In this document: positions 17,163-25,119 of the stretch, piece by piece | Numbering within the stretch: position 1 is the first letter of the stretch | How the letters are laid out: each line of letters starts with the position of its first letter | Source: Streptomyces aurantiogriseus | Lineage (GTDB): Bacteria; Actinomycetota; Actinomycetes; Streptomycetales; Streptomycetaceae | Direction of reading: 5' to 3' | Length of the DNA stretch: 64,000 nucleotides | NCBI RefSeq assembly: GCF_014649375.1 | Contig: NZ_BMSX01000016.1 | Span: 1-64,000, forward strand | The notes under the pieces: generated by a model | What the model saw: the letters and a program-made list of their open reading frames with translations, nothing else | The model's database searches: none | What the model was told of the DNA's origin: nothing | Program-made: the position numbers and the translations under genes

Positions 17163-17639
17163 ATGGCCGTCGACGAGCTCGACACCCGCATCCTGCGTCT
17201 GCTGCTGGAGCAGCCGCGCACAAGCGTGCGGGAGTACGCCCGCATCCTCGGCGTCGCCCGCGGCACCCTCCAGGCCCGCCTCGACCGGCTGGAGCGCGAC
17301 GGCGTGATCACCGGCACGGGCCCGGACCTCTCCCCCGCCGCGCTCGGCCACCCGGTGCTCGCGTTCGTGCACATCGAGGTCACCCAGGGCCACCTCGACG
17401 ACGTGGGCGACGCGCTGGCCGCCGTACCGGAGATCGTCGAGGCGTTCTCGATCACCGGTGGCGGCGATCTCCTCACCCGGGTCGTGGCGCGCGACAACGC
17501 CCATCTGGAGGACGTGATCCAGAAGCTGATCAGTCTCCCCGGTGTGGTCCGCACCCGCACCGAGGTCGCCCTGCGCGAGCGTGTGCCGTACCGCCTGCTG
17601 CCGTTGGTGGAGTCGATCGGGCGCACAGCCGGAACCTGA
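17163..17639 (+). CDS. Lrp/AsnC family transcriptional regulator
   Basis: A 158-aa feast/famine regulator. Residues 1-60 form the AsnC-type winged helix (DELDTRILRLLLEQPRTSVR, then GTLQARLDRLERDGVI), and residues 70-150 form the RAM/ACT-like ligand domain with the typical EIVEAFSITGGGDLL. ATG 17163 follows a strong AGGAGG-type site. The target is unknown; the downstream GH127 gene has its own promoter-like sequence. It is a stand-alone gene about 130 bp after the MBL-like gene. Confidence 0.9.
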   Translation: MAVDELDTRILRLLLEQPRTSVREYARILGVARGTLQARLDRLERDGVITGTGPDLSPAALGHPVLAFVHIEVTQGHLDDVGDALAAVPEIVEAFSITGGGDLLTRVVARDNAHLEDVIQKLISLPGVVRTRTEVALRERVPYRLLPLVESIGRTAGT

Positions 17640-17684
17640 GCGGCCCGTCCGACGGACGCTCAGCTGTCAATCCCGTCAGCACCG

Positions 17685-17713
17685 TTGACGCCCTCCCGTC
17701 ACCCCTCTACCGT
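17685..17713 (+). promoter_or_regulatory. Candidate sigma-70-type promoter of GH127 gene
   Basis: TTGACG (17685-17690) and TACCGT (17708-17713) are separated by 17 bp, about 85 bp before the GH127 start. This fits the Streptomyces vegetative consensus. Confidence 0.45.
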
Positions 17714-17798
17714 CTGGTCGATCATCCGCACACTGTCCGTGATTTCGAACAGTACGGAACGCCACGTGGACCCGCATGTGAACCCGGAGGAGCAGCAC

Positions 17799-20603
17799 AT
17801 GGCACCGCCCCTCAGCAGACGGACCCTTCTCCAGAGCGCGATACTCGCCGCCGCCGTCCCCGGGATCGGCGGCGGGGTGGTCGCCGCGGCCTCGGCGGTC
17901 ACGCTCCCGCCCCCGGCCGCCTGGACGCTTCGGCCCTTCCCCCTCGACACCGTCAAGCTGGGCTCCGGCATCTTCGCCGGCAAGCGCCAGCTGATGCTCG
18001 ACCATGCCCGTGGTTACGACGTGAACCGGCTGCTCCAGGTCTTCCGCGCCAACGCCGGCCTCGCCACCGGCGGCGCCGTCGCCCCCGGCGGCTGGGAGGG
18101 CTTGGACGGCGAGGCCAACGGCAACCTCCGCGGCCACTACACCGGTCACTTCCTGACCATGCTGTCGCAGGCGTACGCGAGCACCGGAGAGCAAGCGTAC
18201 GCCGACAAGATCCGGACCATGGTCGGTGCCCTGACCGAGGTGCGCGAGGCCCTGCGCAGCGACCCGCGTATGCTCGCCGTCACCGGGAAGTGGGGCGGCG
18301 CGCACGAGAACGTCCGGGGCTCGTACCAGTACGTCGACCTCCCGGCCGCCGTACTCGGCGGGGCGGCGGCGATCACCCTGTCGGTCTGGGTGAAGCCCAC
18401 CCACAACGCCAACTGGCAGCGCGCCTTCGACTTCGGCAACAACACCACCCGGTACATGTACCTGGCCACCCGCAACGCGAACGGTGTGCCCCGGTTCGCC
18501 ATCACCACCAACGGGCCGGGCGGGGAGCAGGCGCTCAACGGCACGGCCGCGCTGCCGCTGAACCAGTGGAGCCACCTGGCGGTGACCATCTCGGGCAGCA
18601 CGGGCACCCTCTACGTCAACGGCACCGCCGTCGCCCAGAACACCTCGATGACGCTCAACCCGTCCGTCCTGGGCACCCTGACGAACAACTGGCTGGGCCG
18701 CTCCAACTTCTCCGGCGACCCGGTGTTCGCGGGCGCCTTCGACGAGTTCAACGTCTGGTCACGGGCCCTGACCGCGGCCGAGATCACCTCACTGCAGACC
18801 AACGAGGCCAAGAACTCCTCCGCGGGGCTCGGCAACCTCGCGTCGTACTACTTCTTCGCCACCACCGGCGGCACCTTCGCCGACGCCTCCGGCCGCGGGC
18901 TCACCGCCACCCTGCGCCGCACCTGGGGCGGGCCGAGCCACCCCGGGTTCCTGGCCGCCTACCCGGAGACGCAGTTCATCGAACTGGAGTCGATGACCAG
19001 CGGTGACTACACGAGGGTGTGGGCGCCGTATTACACCGCGCACAAGATCCTCAAGGGCCTGCTGGACGCCCACCTCGCCACGGACGACGCCCGGGCGCTC
19101 GACCTCGCGTCCGGCATGTGCGACTGGATGTACTCCCGGCTGTCCAAGCTGCCCGACGCCACCCTGCAGCGGATGTGGGGCATCTTCTCCAGTGGCGAGT
19201 TCGGCGGCATCGTCGAGACGATCGTCGATCTGCACTCGATCACCGGCAAGGCCGAACACCTCGCGCTGGCCAAGCTGTTCGACCTCGACAAGCTCATCGA
19301 CGCCTGCACCGCGAACACCGACATCCTCGACGGCCTGCACGCCAACCAGCACATCCCGATCTTCACCGGTTACGTCCGGCTGTACGACGCGACGGGCGAG
19401 AGCCGCTACCTCACCGCCGCCAAGAACTTCTGGGGCATGGTCATCCCGCAGCGCATGTACGGCATCGGCGGTACGAGCACGGCGGAGTTCTGGAAGGCCC
19501 GCGGGGTCATCGCCGGCACCATCAGCGACACCAACGCCGAGACCTGCTGCGCGTACAACCTGCTCAAGCTGAGCCGGATGCTGTTCTTCCACGACCAGGA
19601 TCCGAAGTACATGGACTACTACGAGCGGGGTCTGTACAACCAGGTCCTCGGTTCCAAGCAGGACAAGGCCGACGCGGAGAAGCCGCTCGTCACGTACTTC
19701 ATCGGCCTGAAGCCCGGGCACGTGCGCGACTACACCCCCAAGCAGGGCACGACCTGCTGCGAGGGCACCGGCATGGAGAGCGCCACCAAGTACCAGGACT
19801 CGGTGTACTTCAAGAAGGCGGACAACTCCGCCCTGTACGTCAACCTGTACAGCCCCTCCACGCTGACCTGGTCCGAGAAGGGCGTCACCGTCACGCAGAC
19901 CACGGACTACCCGAGGGAACAGGGCACCACGCTCACCTTCAGCGGGAGCAGGGCCGCCTTCGAGCTGAAGCTGCGCGTGCCGTCGTGGGCGGCCGGCGGC
20001 TTCAAGGTGACCGTCAACGGCAGTGCGGTCAGCGGCACTCCGGCCGCGGGCAGTTACTTCACCGTGTCCCGGACCTGGCAGAGCGGCGACACGGTGCGCG
20101 TCACCATCCCCTTCCGGCTGCGGGTCGAGAAGGCCCTCGACGACCCGTCCCTGCAGACCCTGTTCTACGGCCCCGTCAACCTGGTCGGCCGCAGCACGAG
20201 CACCAGCTACCTCCCGGTCGGCCTGTACGCCAACGCGGCGCTCTCCGGCGACCTGCTGCCCACGCTGACGCCCGTGTCCGGCAAGCCCCTCCACTACACG
20301 CTGGGCGGCACCGAGTTCGCCCCCTTCTTCGAGGGCACCGAGGATCCGACCCACGCCTACGTGCAGCGTGCCGAGCCCAGGGTCGTCTTCGGGAACACCG
20401 ACTCAGGTGTCGTCAACCCGGCCAGGTCCGACGGCACGACCCTCTTGGACGAGATCTGGGCCGCGGCGCCGTTCGCGGACAAGAGCGCGCTGGTGACCCG
20501 GGTGCGCAGCGTGGTGAACGCCTGGGTGGCCGCCGGGCTGCTGGGGCAGGCGGACGGGGAGAAGGTGGTGAGCACGGCGCAGGGCGCGACGTTCGTGCCG
20601 TAG
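17799..20603 (+). CDS. Secreted GH127 beta-L-arabinofuranosidase with inserted LamG domain
   Basis: A 934-aa protein with a twin-arginine signal (SRRTLLQSA, residues 6-14, then a hydrophobic stretch). GH127 (formerly DUF1680) enzymes release beta-L-arabinofuranose by a zinc-supported cysteine mechanism. The cysteine pairs are visible: NAETCC around residues 579-584 (Glu581, Cys583) and TTCCEGTG with Cys653/Cys654, the latter matching the catalytic cysteine site. The (alpha/alpha) barrel is interrupted at about residues 180-370 by a LamG/concanavalin-like sandwich (AITLSVWVKP, WSHLAVTISGSTGTLYVNG, FDEFNVWSRALT), probably a sugar-binding module. ATG 17799 follows GGAGGAGC. The stop codon lies in a 15-bp tandem repeat. 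Confidence 0.9.
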   Translation: MAPPLSRRTLLQSAILAAAVPGIGGGVVAAASAVTLPPPAAWTLRPFPLDTVKLGSGIFAGKRQLMLDHARGYDVNRLLQVFRANAGLATGGAVAPGGWEGLDGEANGNLRGHYTGHFLTMLSQAYASTGEQAYADKIRTMVGALTEVREALRSDPRMLAVTGKWGGAHENVRGSYQYVDLPAAVLGGAAAITLSVWVKPTHNANWQRAFDFGNNTTRYMYLATRNANGVPRFAITTNGPGGEQALNGTAALPLNQWSHLAVTISGSTGTLYVNGTAVAQNTSMTLNPSVLGTLTNNWLGRSNFSGDPVFAGAFDEFNVWSRALTAAEITSLQTNEAKNSSAGLGNLASYYFFATTGGTFADASGRGLTATLRRTWGGPSHPGFLAAYPETQFIELESMTSGDYTRVWAPYYTAHKILKGLLDAHLATDDARALDLASGMCDWMYSRLSKLPDATLQRMWGIFSSGEFGGIVETIVDLHSITGKAEHLALAKLFDLDKLIDACTANTDILDGLHANQHIPIFTGYVRLYDATGESRYLTAAKNFWGMVIPQRMYGIGGTSTAEFWKARGVIAGTISDTNAETCCAYNLLKLSRMLFFHDQDPKYMDYYERGLYNQVLGSKQDKADAEKPLVTYFIGLKPGHVRDYTPKQGTTCCEGTGMESATKYQDSVYFKKADNSALYVNLYSPSTLTWSEKGVTVTQTTDYPREQGTTLTFSGSRAAFELKLRVPSWAAGGFKVTVNGSAVSGTPAAGSYFTVSRTWQSGDTVRVTIPFRLRVEKALDDPSLQTLFYGPVNLVGRSTSTSYLPVGLYANAALSGDLLPTLTPVSGKPLHYTLGGTEFAPFFEGTEDPTHAYVQRAEPRVVFGNTDSGVVNPARSDGTTLLDEIWAAAPFADKSALVTRVRSVVNAWVAAGLLGQADGEKVVSTAQGATFVP

Positions 20604-20647
20604 ACGTTCGTACCGTAGACGTTCGTACCGTAGACGTTCGTACTGTG
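20588..20647. repeat. Four 15-bp tandem repeats over the GH127 stop
   Basis: GACGTTCGTRCCGTA is repeated at 20588, 20603 and 20618, with a diverged fourth copy at 20633. The unit contains the TAG stop and is a multiple of three, so the in-frame reading is TFVP-stop repeated three times. Confidence 0.9.
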
Positions 20648-20656
20648 GCCGGAGGT

Positions 20657-21436
20657 CTACGACCGGCGGCGCGGCTTGCCCGTGCCCCGCCTGGCGCCAC
20701 CGCCCTTGGCGCCACCGCTCTTGGGACCGTCGGTCCGGCCCCGGGCGGCGCCGCCGGTCGTCCTGCCCGCCGCCGGCTTGCGGGGCTCCCGCTTCCTGTC
20801 GGCCTTCGGCTGGGGCTGCTGCTGGGTGCGGCCCCGCGTGCTGTTGACGGTGCGGCCGCGGACGATGCCGATGAAGTCCTCGACCAGGTCGGTGGTCGCG
20901 TCCTCGGGCCAGGACAGGGCGACGCCGGACTGGGGGGCGTCCACGACCGTGCGGTAGGTGAGGTCCCGGCGGTGGTGCAGCCGGGCCAGCGACTGCGGCA
21001 CGACCAGGACGCCGATGTTCGCCGCGACCAGTTCGATCGCGTCCGCCGTCGTCGCGGGGCGTTCGAAGGCGGGCTCGCCGGGCGGCTGCTCCCAGCCGAG
21101 GACGTCGTCGAGGGGGTGGATGACCACCTCGTCGGCGAGATCGTCCAGGGTGATCTCCTCGGCGGCGGTGATCAGATGGTCCTTCGGGACCACGACGACG
21201 GTCGTCTCCGTGTAGAGGGGGATCGCGCTGAAGACCGTACGGTCGACCGGGAGCCGTACGAAGCCCGCGTCGGCGGCGCGGTCGCGCAGGACGTCGGAGG
21301 CCTCGGCGGCGGTCACCTGGAGGAGGGTGAGGGGGACGTCGGGCAGGCGCTCCTCCCAGATCCGCACCCACTTGGCGGGCGTCACTCCGGGGACGTACGC
21401 GAGCCGGAACGAGGGGGAATCCGCCGAGTCGGTCAT
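20657..21436 (-). CDS. LysR-type substrate-binding domain protein without HTH
   Basis: A 259-aa protein that is essentially a LysR effector-binding domain (residues 10-190: FRLAYVPGVTPAKWVRIWEE, ADAGFVRLPVD, TVVVVPKDHLI, AIELVAANIGVLVVPQSLARLH). The usual N-terminal winged helix is absent: the conserved domain begins almost at residue 10. Instead there is a C-terminal tail of about 65 residues rich in Lys, Arg, Gly and Pro, likely disordered and able to bind nucleic acid. It is divergent from the DUF5997 gene (58 bp apart), a pairing common in Streptomyces. Confidence 0.85.
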   Translation of the reverse strand: MTDSADSPSFRLAYVPGVTPAKWVRIWEERLPDVPLTLLQVTAAEASDVLRDRAADAGFVRLPVDRTVFSAIPLYTETTVVVVPKDHLITAAEEITLDDLADEVVIHPLDDVLGWEQPPGEPAFERPATTADAIELVAANIGVLVVPQSLARLHHRRDLTYRTVVDAPQSGVALSWPEDATTDLVEDFIGIVRGRTVNSTRGRTQQQPQPKADRKREPRKPAAGRTTGGAARGRTDGPKSGGAKGGGARRGTGKPRRRS

Positions 21437-21494
21437 CCCGCCAGGTTACCGGCTGTGGTCGGAGGTCTCGTTCCCGGCCGATAGTCTGGACGGC

Positions 21495-21896
21495 ATGAAG
21501 TCGCACCAGAGCACCCAGACGATGAAGCCCGCGACCGCGGCGAAGAAGCTGGGTGTGTACCTCCCCGCCACCCCCGCCGAGTTCCAGGAGGGTGTCGTCT
21601 CGCGCGCCGAGCTGAACGAGCTCCAGGCGAACCCGCCCGCGTGGCTGCGCGAGCTGCGGCAGAACGGCCCGCACCCCCGTCCGGTGGTCGCCGCGAAGCT
21701 CGGGGTGTCCATCGCGGGCCTGGCACGGGGCGGTGTCACGGAGGCGCTGACCACCGAGCAGATCGAGGCCCTCAAGGACGAGCAGCCCGAGTGGCTGGAG
21801 AAGGAGCGCGCCACCCAGGCGGAGGTCCGCAAGGAGGCGGCCCGCATCAAGAAGCAGCACGCCGAGCGGGCGGAGAAGGCCGAGCGCGCTCAGTGA
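21495..21896 (+). CDS. DUF5997 family protein
   Basis: A 133-aa protein matching the actinobacterial DUF5997 pattern: KPATAAKKLGVYLPATPAEF near the N-terminus, VSRAELNELQANPPAWL, then a helix-turn-helix-like VVAAKLGVSIAGLARGG, and a long charged helix rich in Glu, Lys and Ala at the end. The GVSIAGLARGG segment suggests nucleic-acid binding but is not proof. It is divergently transcribed from the LysR-like gene. The start ATG 21495 sits just after a TAGTCT-like -10 element. Function is unknown. Confidence 0.8.
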   Translation: MKSHQSTQTMKPATAAKKLGVYLPATPAEFQEGVVSRAELNELQANPPAWLRELRQNGPHPRPVVAAKLGVSIAGLARGGVTEALTTEQIEALKDEQPEWLEKERATQAEVRKEAARIKKQHAERAEKAERAQ

Positions 21897-21897
21897 C

Positions 21898-22014
21898 CTG
21901 AGTCGGAGATCGTCGGCGGTAAGCGGCGACTTTGTCGAGGATCTCGTCGGCGGTCTCCGTCCAGATGAAGCGCCTTGGGTTGTGGTTCCAGTCGGCGAGC
22001 CAGGACAGGTCAAG
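21898..22014 (-). pseudogene. C-terminal remnant of an IS630-family transposase
   Basis: The minus-strand peptide LADWNHNPRRFIWTETADEI followed by LDKVAAYRRR matches the end of IS630 transposases (typically NxNPRPFVWTKTADEIL). Nothing before it resembles the DDE core, and no inverted repeats were found, so this is a 5'-deleted relic. Confidence 0.65.
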
Positions 22015-22478
22015 TACCTCGCCACCCCTCTTTCCGTCTGGCCGAACGAGGACACTGTGCGGAGCATCCCTGGCGTCGACTGGTATGCGCTTGTCGTCTA
22101 CGAAGCGTTCGCCGTGACGGGCGTCCTGGTTCCCGTCCGACCTGACAAGGATGTTCGGGGAGGCGGTCTTCGACCGGGCGCTGGCTGGCTCGCAGTGGTT
22201 GCGCAAGCGCCTGGCAGAGGGTGAGAACGGACGGCCGAGGCGGGCAGCCGAGTGGGGTAAGGCTGCGCTGGCGTGGGCGGACCTCCCTATGTGCTGAGCC
22301 GTGACCGAGAGCGGCGCGGCCGCCGAGACCCTGGAGCGGGACCCGGCGCAGGCGCTGGGGTCGGCGGCCCCGTCGGTGGTCGTACTCCCGGCCGTACTGC
22401 GGATGTTCGCGCCGACGCATCGGGACCCGGAATGGGGGTAGCCTGCTCGCGCGAGCCGTCGCGCCGGAGGGAGCGGGT
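22015..22478. other. Decayed region between IS630 remnant and next gene
   Basis: On the plus strand protein-like sequence runs from about 22030 (GVDWYALVVYEAFAVTGV) and seems to continue, after a frame change near 22150, as a 48-codon frame 22151-22297 (FDRALAGSQWLRKRL). No family was recognised. It may be one frameshifted gene remnant. 22298-22478 holds nothing else evident. Confidence 0.35.
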
Positions 22479-23117
22479 GTGTCCGTCCGCTATTACCTGT
22501 ACGTCAGTGACGCCAAGGTCGACATGATGCTGGCGCAGATCGATCCGGCGTACGCGCGCAAGCGCGTCACCGAGTTCAGCGTCGGCCTGACGATGGCGGG
22601 CGCGAAGCGCACCGTCGAGGCCACCGGCCCCGACCGCATCACGCGTCTGGAGCGCGTGCTGCGTCACCTGGAGGACCACGCCGACCTCGGCACCGTGGAC
22701 GAGCCGGGGCAGTATGTGCACGGTGTGCTGCCCATGCAGTGGAGCGTGATCGGCGACGGAGACACGGTCTACTTCGGCGGCCGCACCGAACGGACCGTCG
22801 TCGGGCTGGGCGGATCGGCGGGCCATGTGCTGGGCACCGTCGCGGGCGAGCCGCCGCCGCAGACCCGGCTGAGCGCCTCCGTGCCGCCCGTCCTGCTCGA
22901 CCGGCTCGCCGCGCCGGCCCAGCGGGACGGCATCGGCGACCCCGACGCTCTGGCCACGGTCATGCAGGCCAACGGAGTGCTGCGCGGTCCCGCGCAGACC
23001 GTGGAGTTCGTGGCCAAGCGGATGCTGTACGGGCCCTGCCCGTATCCGGAGTTGCAGCGCGGCGGCGACACGGCGGTGCTGCTCGGCAGCCCCCTGTACG
23101 TCGCGCTCGTGGACTGA
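22479..23117 (+). CDS. SAVMC3_10250/DUF7019-like protein of unknown function
   Basis: A 212-aa soluble protein starting at GTG 22479. The opening VRYYLYVSDAKVDMMLAQI resembles the actinobacterial SAVMC3_10250 group (from memory; DUF7019). It continues with a helical block, a beta strand pair around DGDTVYFGGRTERTVVGLGG, and the end LLGSPLYVALVD. It is followed after 28 bp by another unknown gene on the same strand, and that pair converges on two Ser/Thr kinase genes. The conserved pattern suggests a small-molecule or signalling role, but no catalytic motif is evident. Confidence 0.6.
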   Translation: MSVRYYLYVSDAKVDMMLAQIDPAYARKRVTEFSVGLTMAGAKRTVEATGPDRITRLERVLRHLEDHADLGTVDEPGQYVHGVLPMQWSVIGDGDTVYFGGRTERTVVGLGGSAGHVLGTVAGEPPPQTRLSASVPPVLLDRLAAPAQRDGIGDPDALATVMQANGVLRGPAQTVEFVAKRMLYGPCPYPELQRGGDTAVLLGSPLYVALVD

Positions 23118-23145
23118 ACGGCAACTGCATCGGACCCAATGGGGG

Positions 23146-23877
23146 GTGGGCGCCGTGCGGCGCACCGGTCAGAGCACGGCCGCGCTGGTCCAGGCGGTGT
23201 CCGACGTCATCCTGAAACTGGGCCTGCACCCGCTGATGTTGCACCTCGACGCGACCGGTGCGCGGATCACGGCGGCCATGGGCAGGGAGGCCCTCGTGAC
23301 CCGCAGCCGTGGCCCGTACAGCCCGGACAATCTGCCGCCCGAAGCCGTCAGCACGATCGAGCAGGTGGCGCTGCGCTGGATGCTGCAACCGGAGCGCCCC
23401 CAGTTCACGATCGAGGGCGGCGGCCGGTGGCCCGCCCTGCTGATGACGCTGCCCGACAGCCGCGTCCACGTGTGCTACGTCGTGCCGGAGGACGCCCCGC
23501 CGGTCTACCAGCCCGATCCGAACAACGCCACGCTGAGCGGCGACATCCTGTCGATGCTCCGCTACCTGGCCGGCTCCCTCCGTCTGGCCGCCGCAACACT
23601 GCGCCGCGAACCCCCCGTGTCCTTGACGCTCGACTACCCGGACGACCCGAGGTATGAGGAGTACATCGCCCGACGCACGGGGGACGACGTCGACCTGATC
23701 CCGCCCGTCCTCGCCGCCTTCGAACTCGACCGCAGCCGCTGCTCCCGCAAGCAGCGGGCCGCCCACGACGACGCGCTGCGCACACTCGCCTACGACGACC
23801 AGCCTGTGGAACCGCTGGGCCGCACCGGCTTCACCACCCGGATCGGCTGGGCCCGCCTCCAGGACAGCGGCACCTGA
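23146..23877 (+). CDS. Protein of unknown function
   Basis: A 243-aa soluble protein starting at GTG 23146, 28 bp after the preceding gene and probably co-transcribed with it. I do not recognise a family. It has an N-terminal helix-rich part (ALVQAVSDVILKLGLHPLML), a central stretch with PERPQFTIEGGGRWPALLMT and VHVCYVVPEDAPP, and an acidic part near DDVDLIPPVLAAFELD. It ends 3 bp from the convergent FHA-kinase gene. Codon use is like the neighbours. Confidence 0.65.
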   Translation: MGAVRRTGQSTAALVQAVSDVILKLGLHPLMLHLDATGARITAAMGREALVTRSRGPYSPDNLPPEAVSTIEQVALRWMLQPERPQFTIEGGGRWPALLMTLPDSRVHVCYVVPEDAPPVYQPDPNNATLSGDILSMLRYLAGSLRLAAATLRREPPVSLTLDYPDDPRYEEYIARRTGDDVDLIPPVLAAFELDRSRCSRKQRAAHDDALRTLAYDDQPVEPLGRTGFTTRIGWARLQDSGT

Positions 23878-23880
23878 GAG

Positions 23881-25119
23881 CTACCCCACCTCTCGCAGCG
23901 TCGCCGCCAGCTCCTCCGCCGAGCGGACCGCGATCCTCGGGGTGTCGACCAGCGCCTCGTCGACGACCCGCGCCACCCGGGGCGGGACCGACGGATCGCG
24001 GTCCCGGATCGGTACCACCGGCTCGCGCAGCACGATCGCCACGGGGTCCCGGTCCGGCGGGAAGTCGCGCGGTGTCGCCCCGGTCAGCAGCCAGTACAGA
24101 CAGGCCGCTGTCGCCCACACGTCCACCTCGGGGCCGGCGTACTTGAAGTCGATCAGCTGCGCACGGGGTGTGAACGGGAGCGTGCCGCCCATCGCGCCTG
24201 TCCTGGTGTGCCCGGAGAGTCCGGCGAGCTCGAACGCCTTGGCCAGCCCGAAGTCCGCGAGTCTGACCGGCTGCCGCCCGTCGGCTCCCGGCGCGGCGAG
24301 CAGGATGTTGGCGGGCTTCACATCGCGGTGCACCAGGCCGCGGGCCGCGACGGTCGTGCCGTCCGCCCGCCGCATCGCGGGCAGCGGCGCCCGGTGGGCG
24401 TGGCCGAGCGCGGACAGCACCTGGTGCACGACCGGCAGCGCCTCGCCGGGCGGCACGCGGCCGTCGTGCAGGGCGGCCAGCCGTTCGAGGGTGCCACCGG
24501 GGCAGTACTCGTAGGCGAAGAAGAACCGGTCGTGCCGGTCGCCGCTGTCACGGACCTGGACGATGTTCGGGTGGCGCAGGGCCCGGATGCCGTCCAGCTC
24601 CCGGCGGAAGGCGAAGCGTGCGCTCTCGTCGACCGTTCCCCTGACCAGGATCTGCTTCAGCGCGACGAGTTCACCGCTCTCCCGGTGCCGGGCCAGGTGG
24701 ACGACACTCTGGGAGCCCCGGCCGAGCTCGCGGAGGATGTCGTAACCGTCGTGGTCGTCGTCGCCGTCCTGTCGGTCGTGGTCGTCGTCCCGCCTCTGGG
24801 CCCGTTCCCCGGATGCCGTGATCCGCAGCCGCACGTCCCCGATGCGGATCTCATCCCCGGGGGAGACCTGGTACTCGGTGAGGCGGCCCAGCCGGCTGCC
24901 GTTGACGTAGGTGCCGTAGCTGCTGCCCAGGTCGCGCAGGAGGACGCGGGGCGGGTCGATGTCCAGGCGGCAATGACGTCGGGAGACACTGCGGTGCCGG
25001 CCGTCGATGCGGATGGCGCACCCGTCCGAACGCCCCACCTCGCAGGTGGCCCGCTCGCGGTAGACGTACGACGTCTCCTCCCTGCCCGCGATCACGAGGA
25101 CGGTCACCTGCGCGGTCAC
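23881..25119 (-). CDS. FHA-domain serine/threonine protein kinase
   Basis: A 412-aa cytoplasmic kinase without membrane segment. Residues 1-103 form an FHA phosphothreonine-binding domain (CEVGRSDGC at 26-34, SVSRRHCRLD at 44-53, LGSSYGTYVNG at 64-74). An Asp/His-rich linker follows (111-124). The kinase domain starts near 125: glycine loop ELGRGSQSV, Lys155, HRDVKPAN at 264-271, DFG at 289-291. It starts at GTG 25119, overlapping the stop of the upstream kinase-WD40 gene by 4 bases, so the two kinases form one operon. With the upstream gene broken by an IS element, its expression may now be polar or driven from the element. Confidence 0.9.
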   Translation of the reverse strand: MTAQVTVLVIAGREETSYVYRERATCEVGRSDGCAIRIDGRHRSVSRRHCRLDIDPPRVLLRDLGSSYGTYVNGSRLGRLTEYQVSPGDEIRIGDVRLRITASGERAQRRDDDHDRQDGDDDHDGYDILRELGRGSQSVVHLARHRESGELVALKQILVRGTVDESARFAFRRELDGIRALRHPNIVQVRDSGDRHDRFFFAYEYCPGGTLERLAALHDGRVPPGEALPVVHQVLSALGHAHRAPLPAMRRADGTTVAARGLVHRDVKPANILLAAPGADGRQPVRLADFGLAKAFELAGLSGHTRTGAMGGTLPFTPRAQLIDFKYAGPEVDVWATAACLYWLLTGATPRDFPPDRDPVAIVLREPVVPIRDRDPSVPPRVARVVDEALVDTPRIAVRSAEELAATLREVG

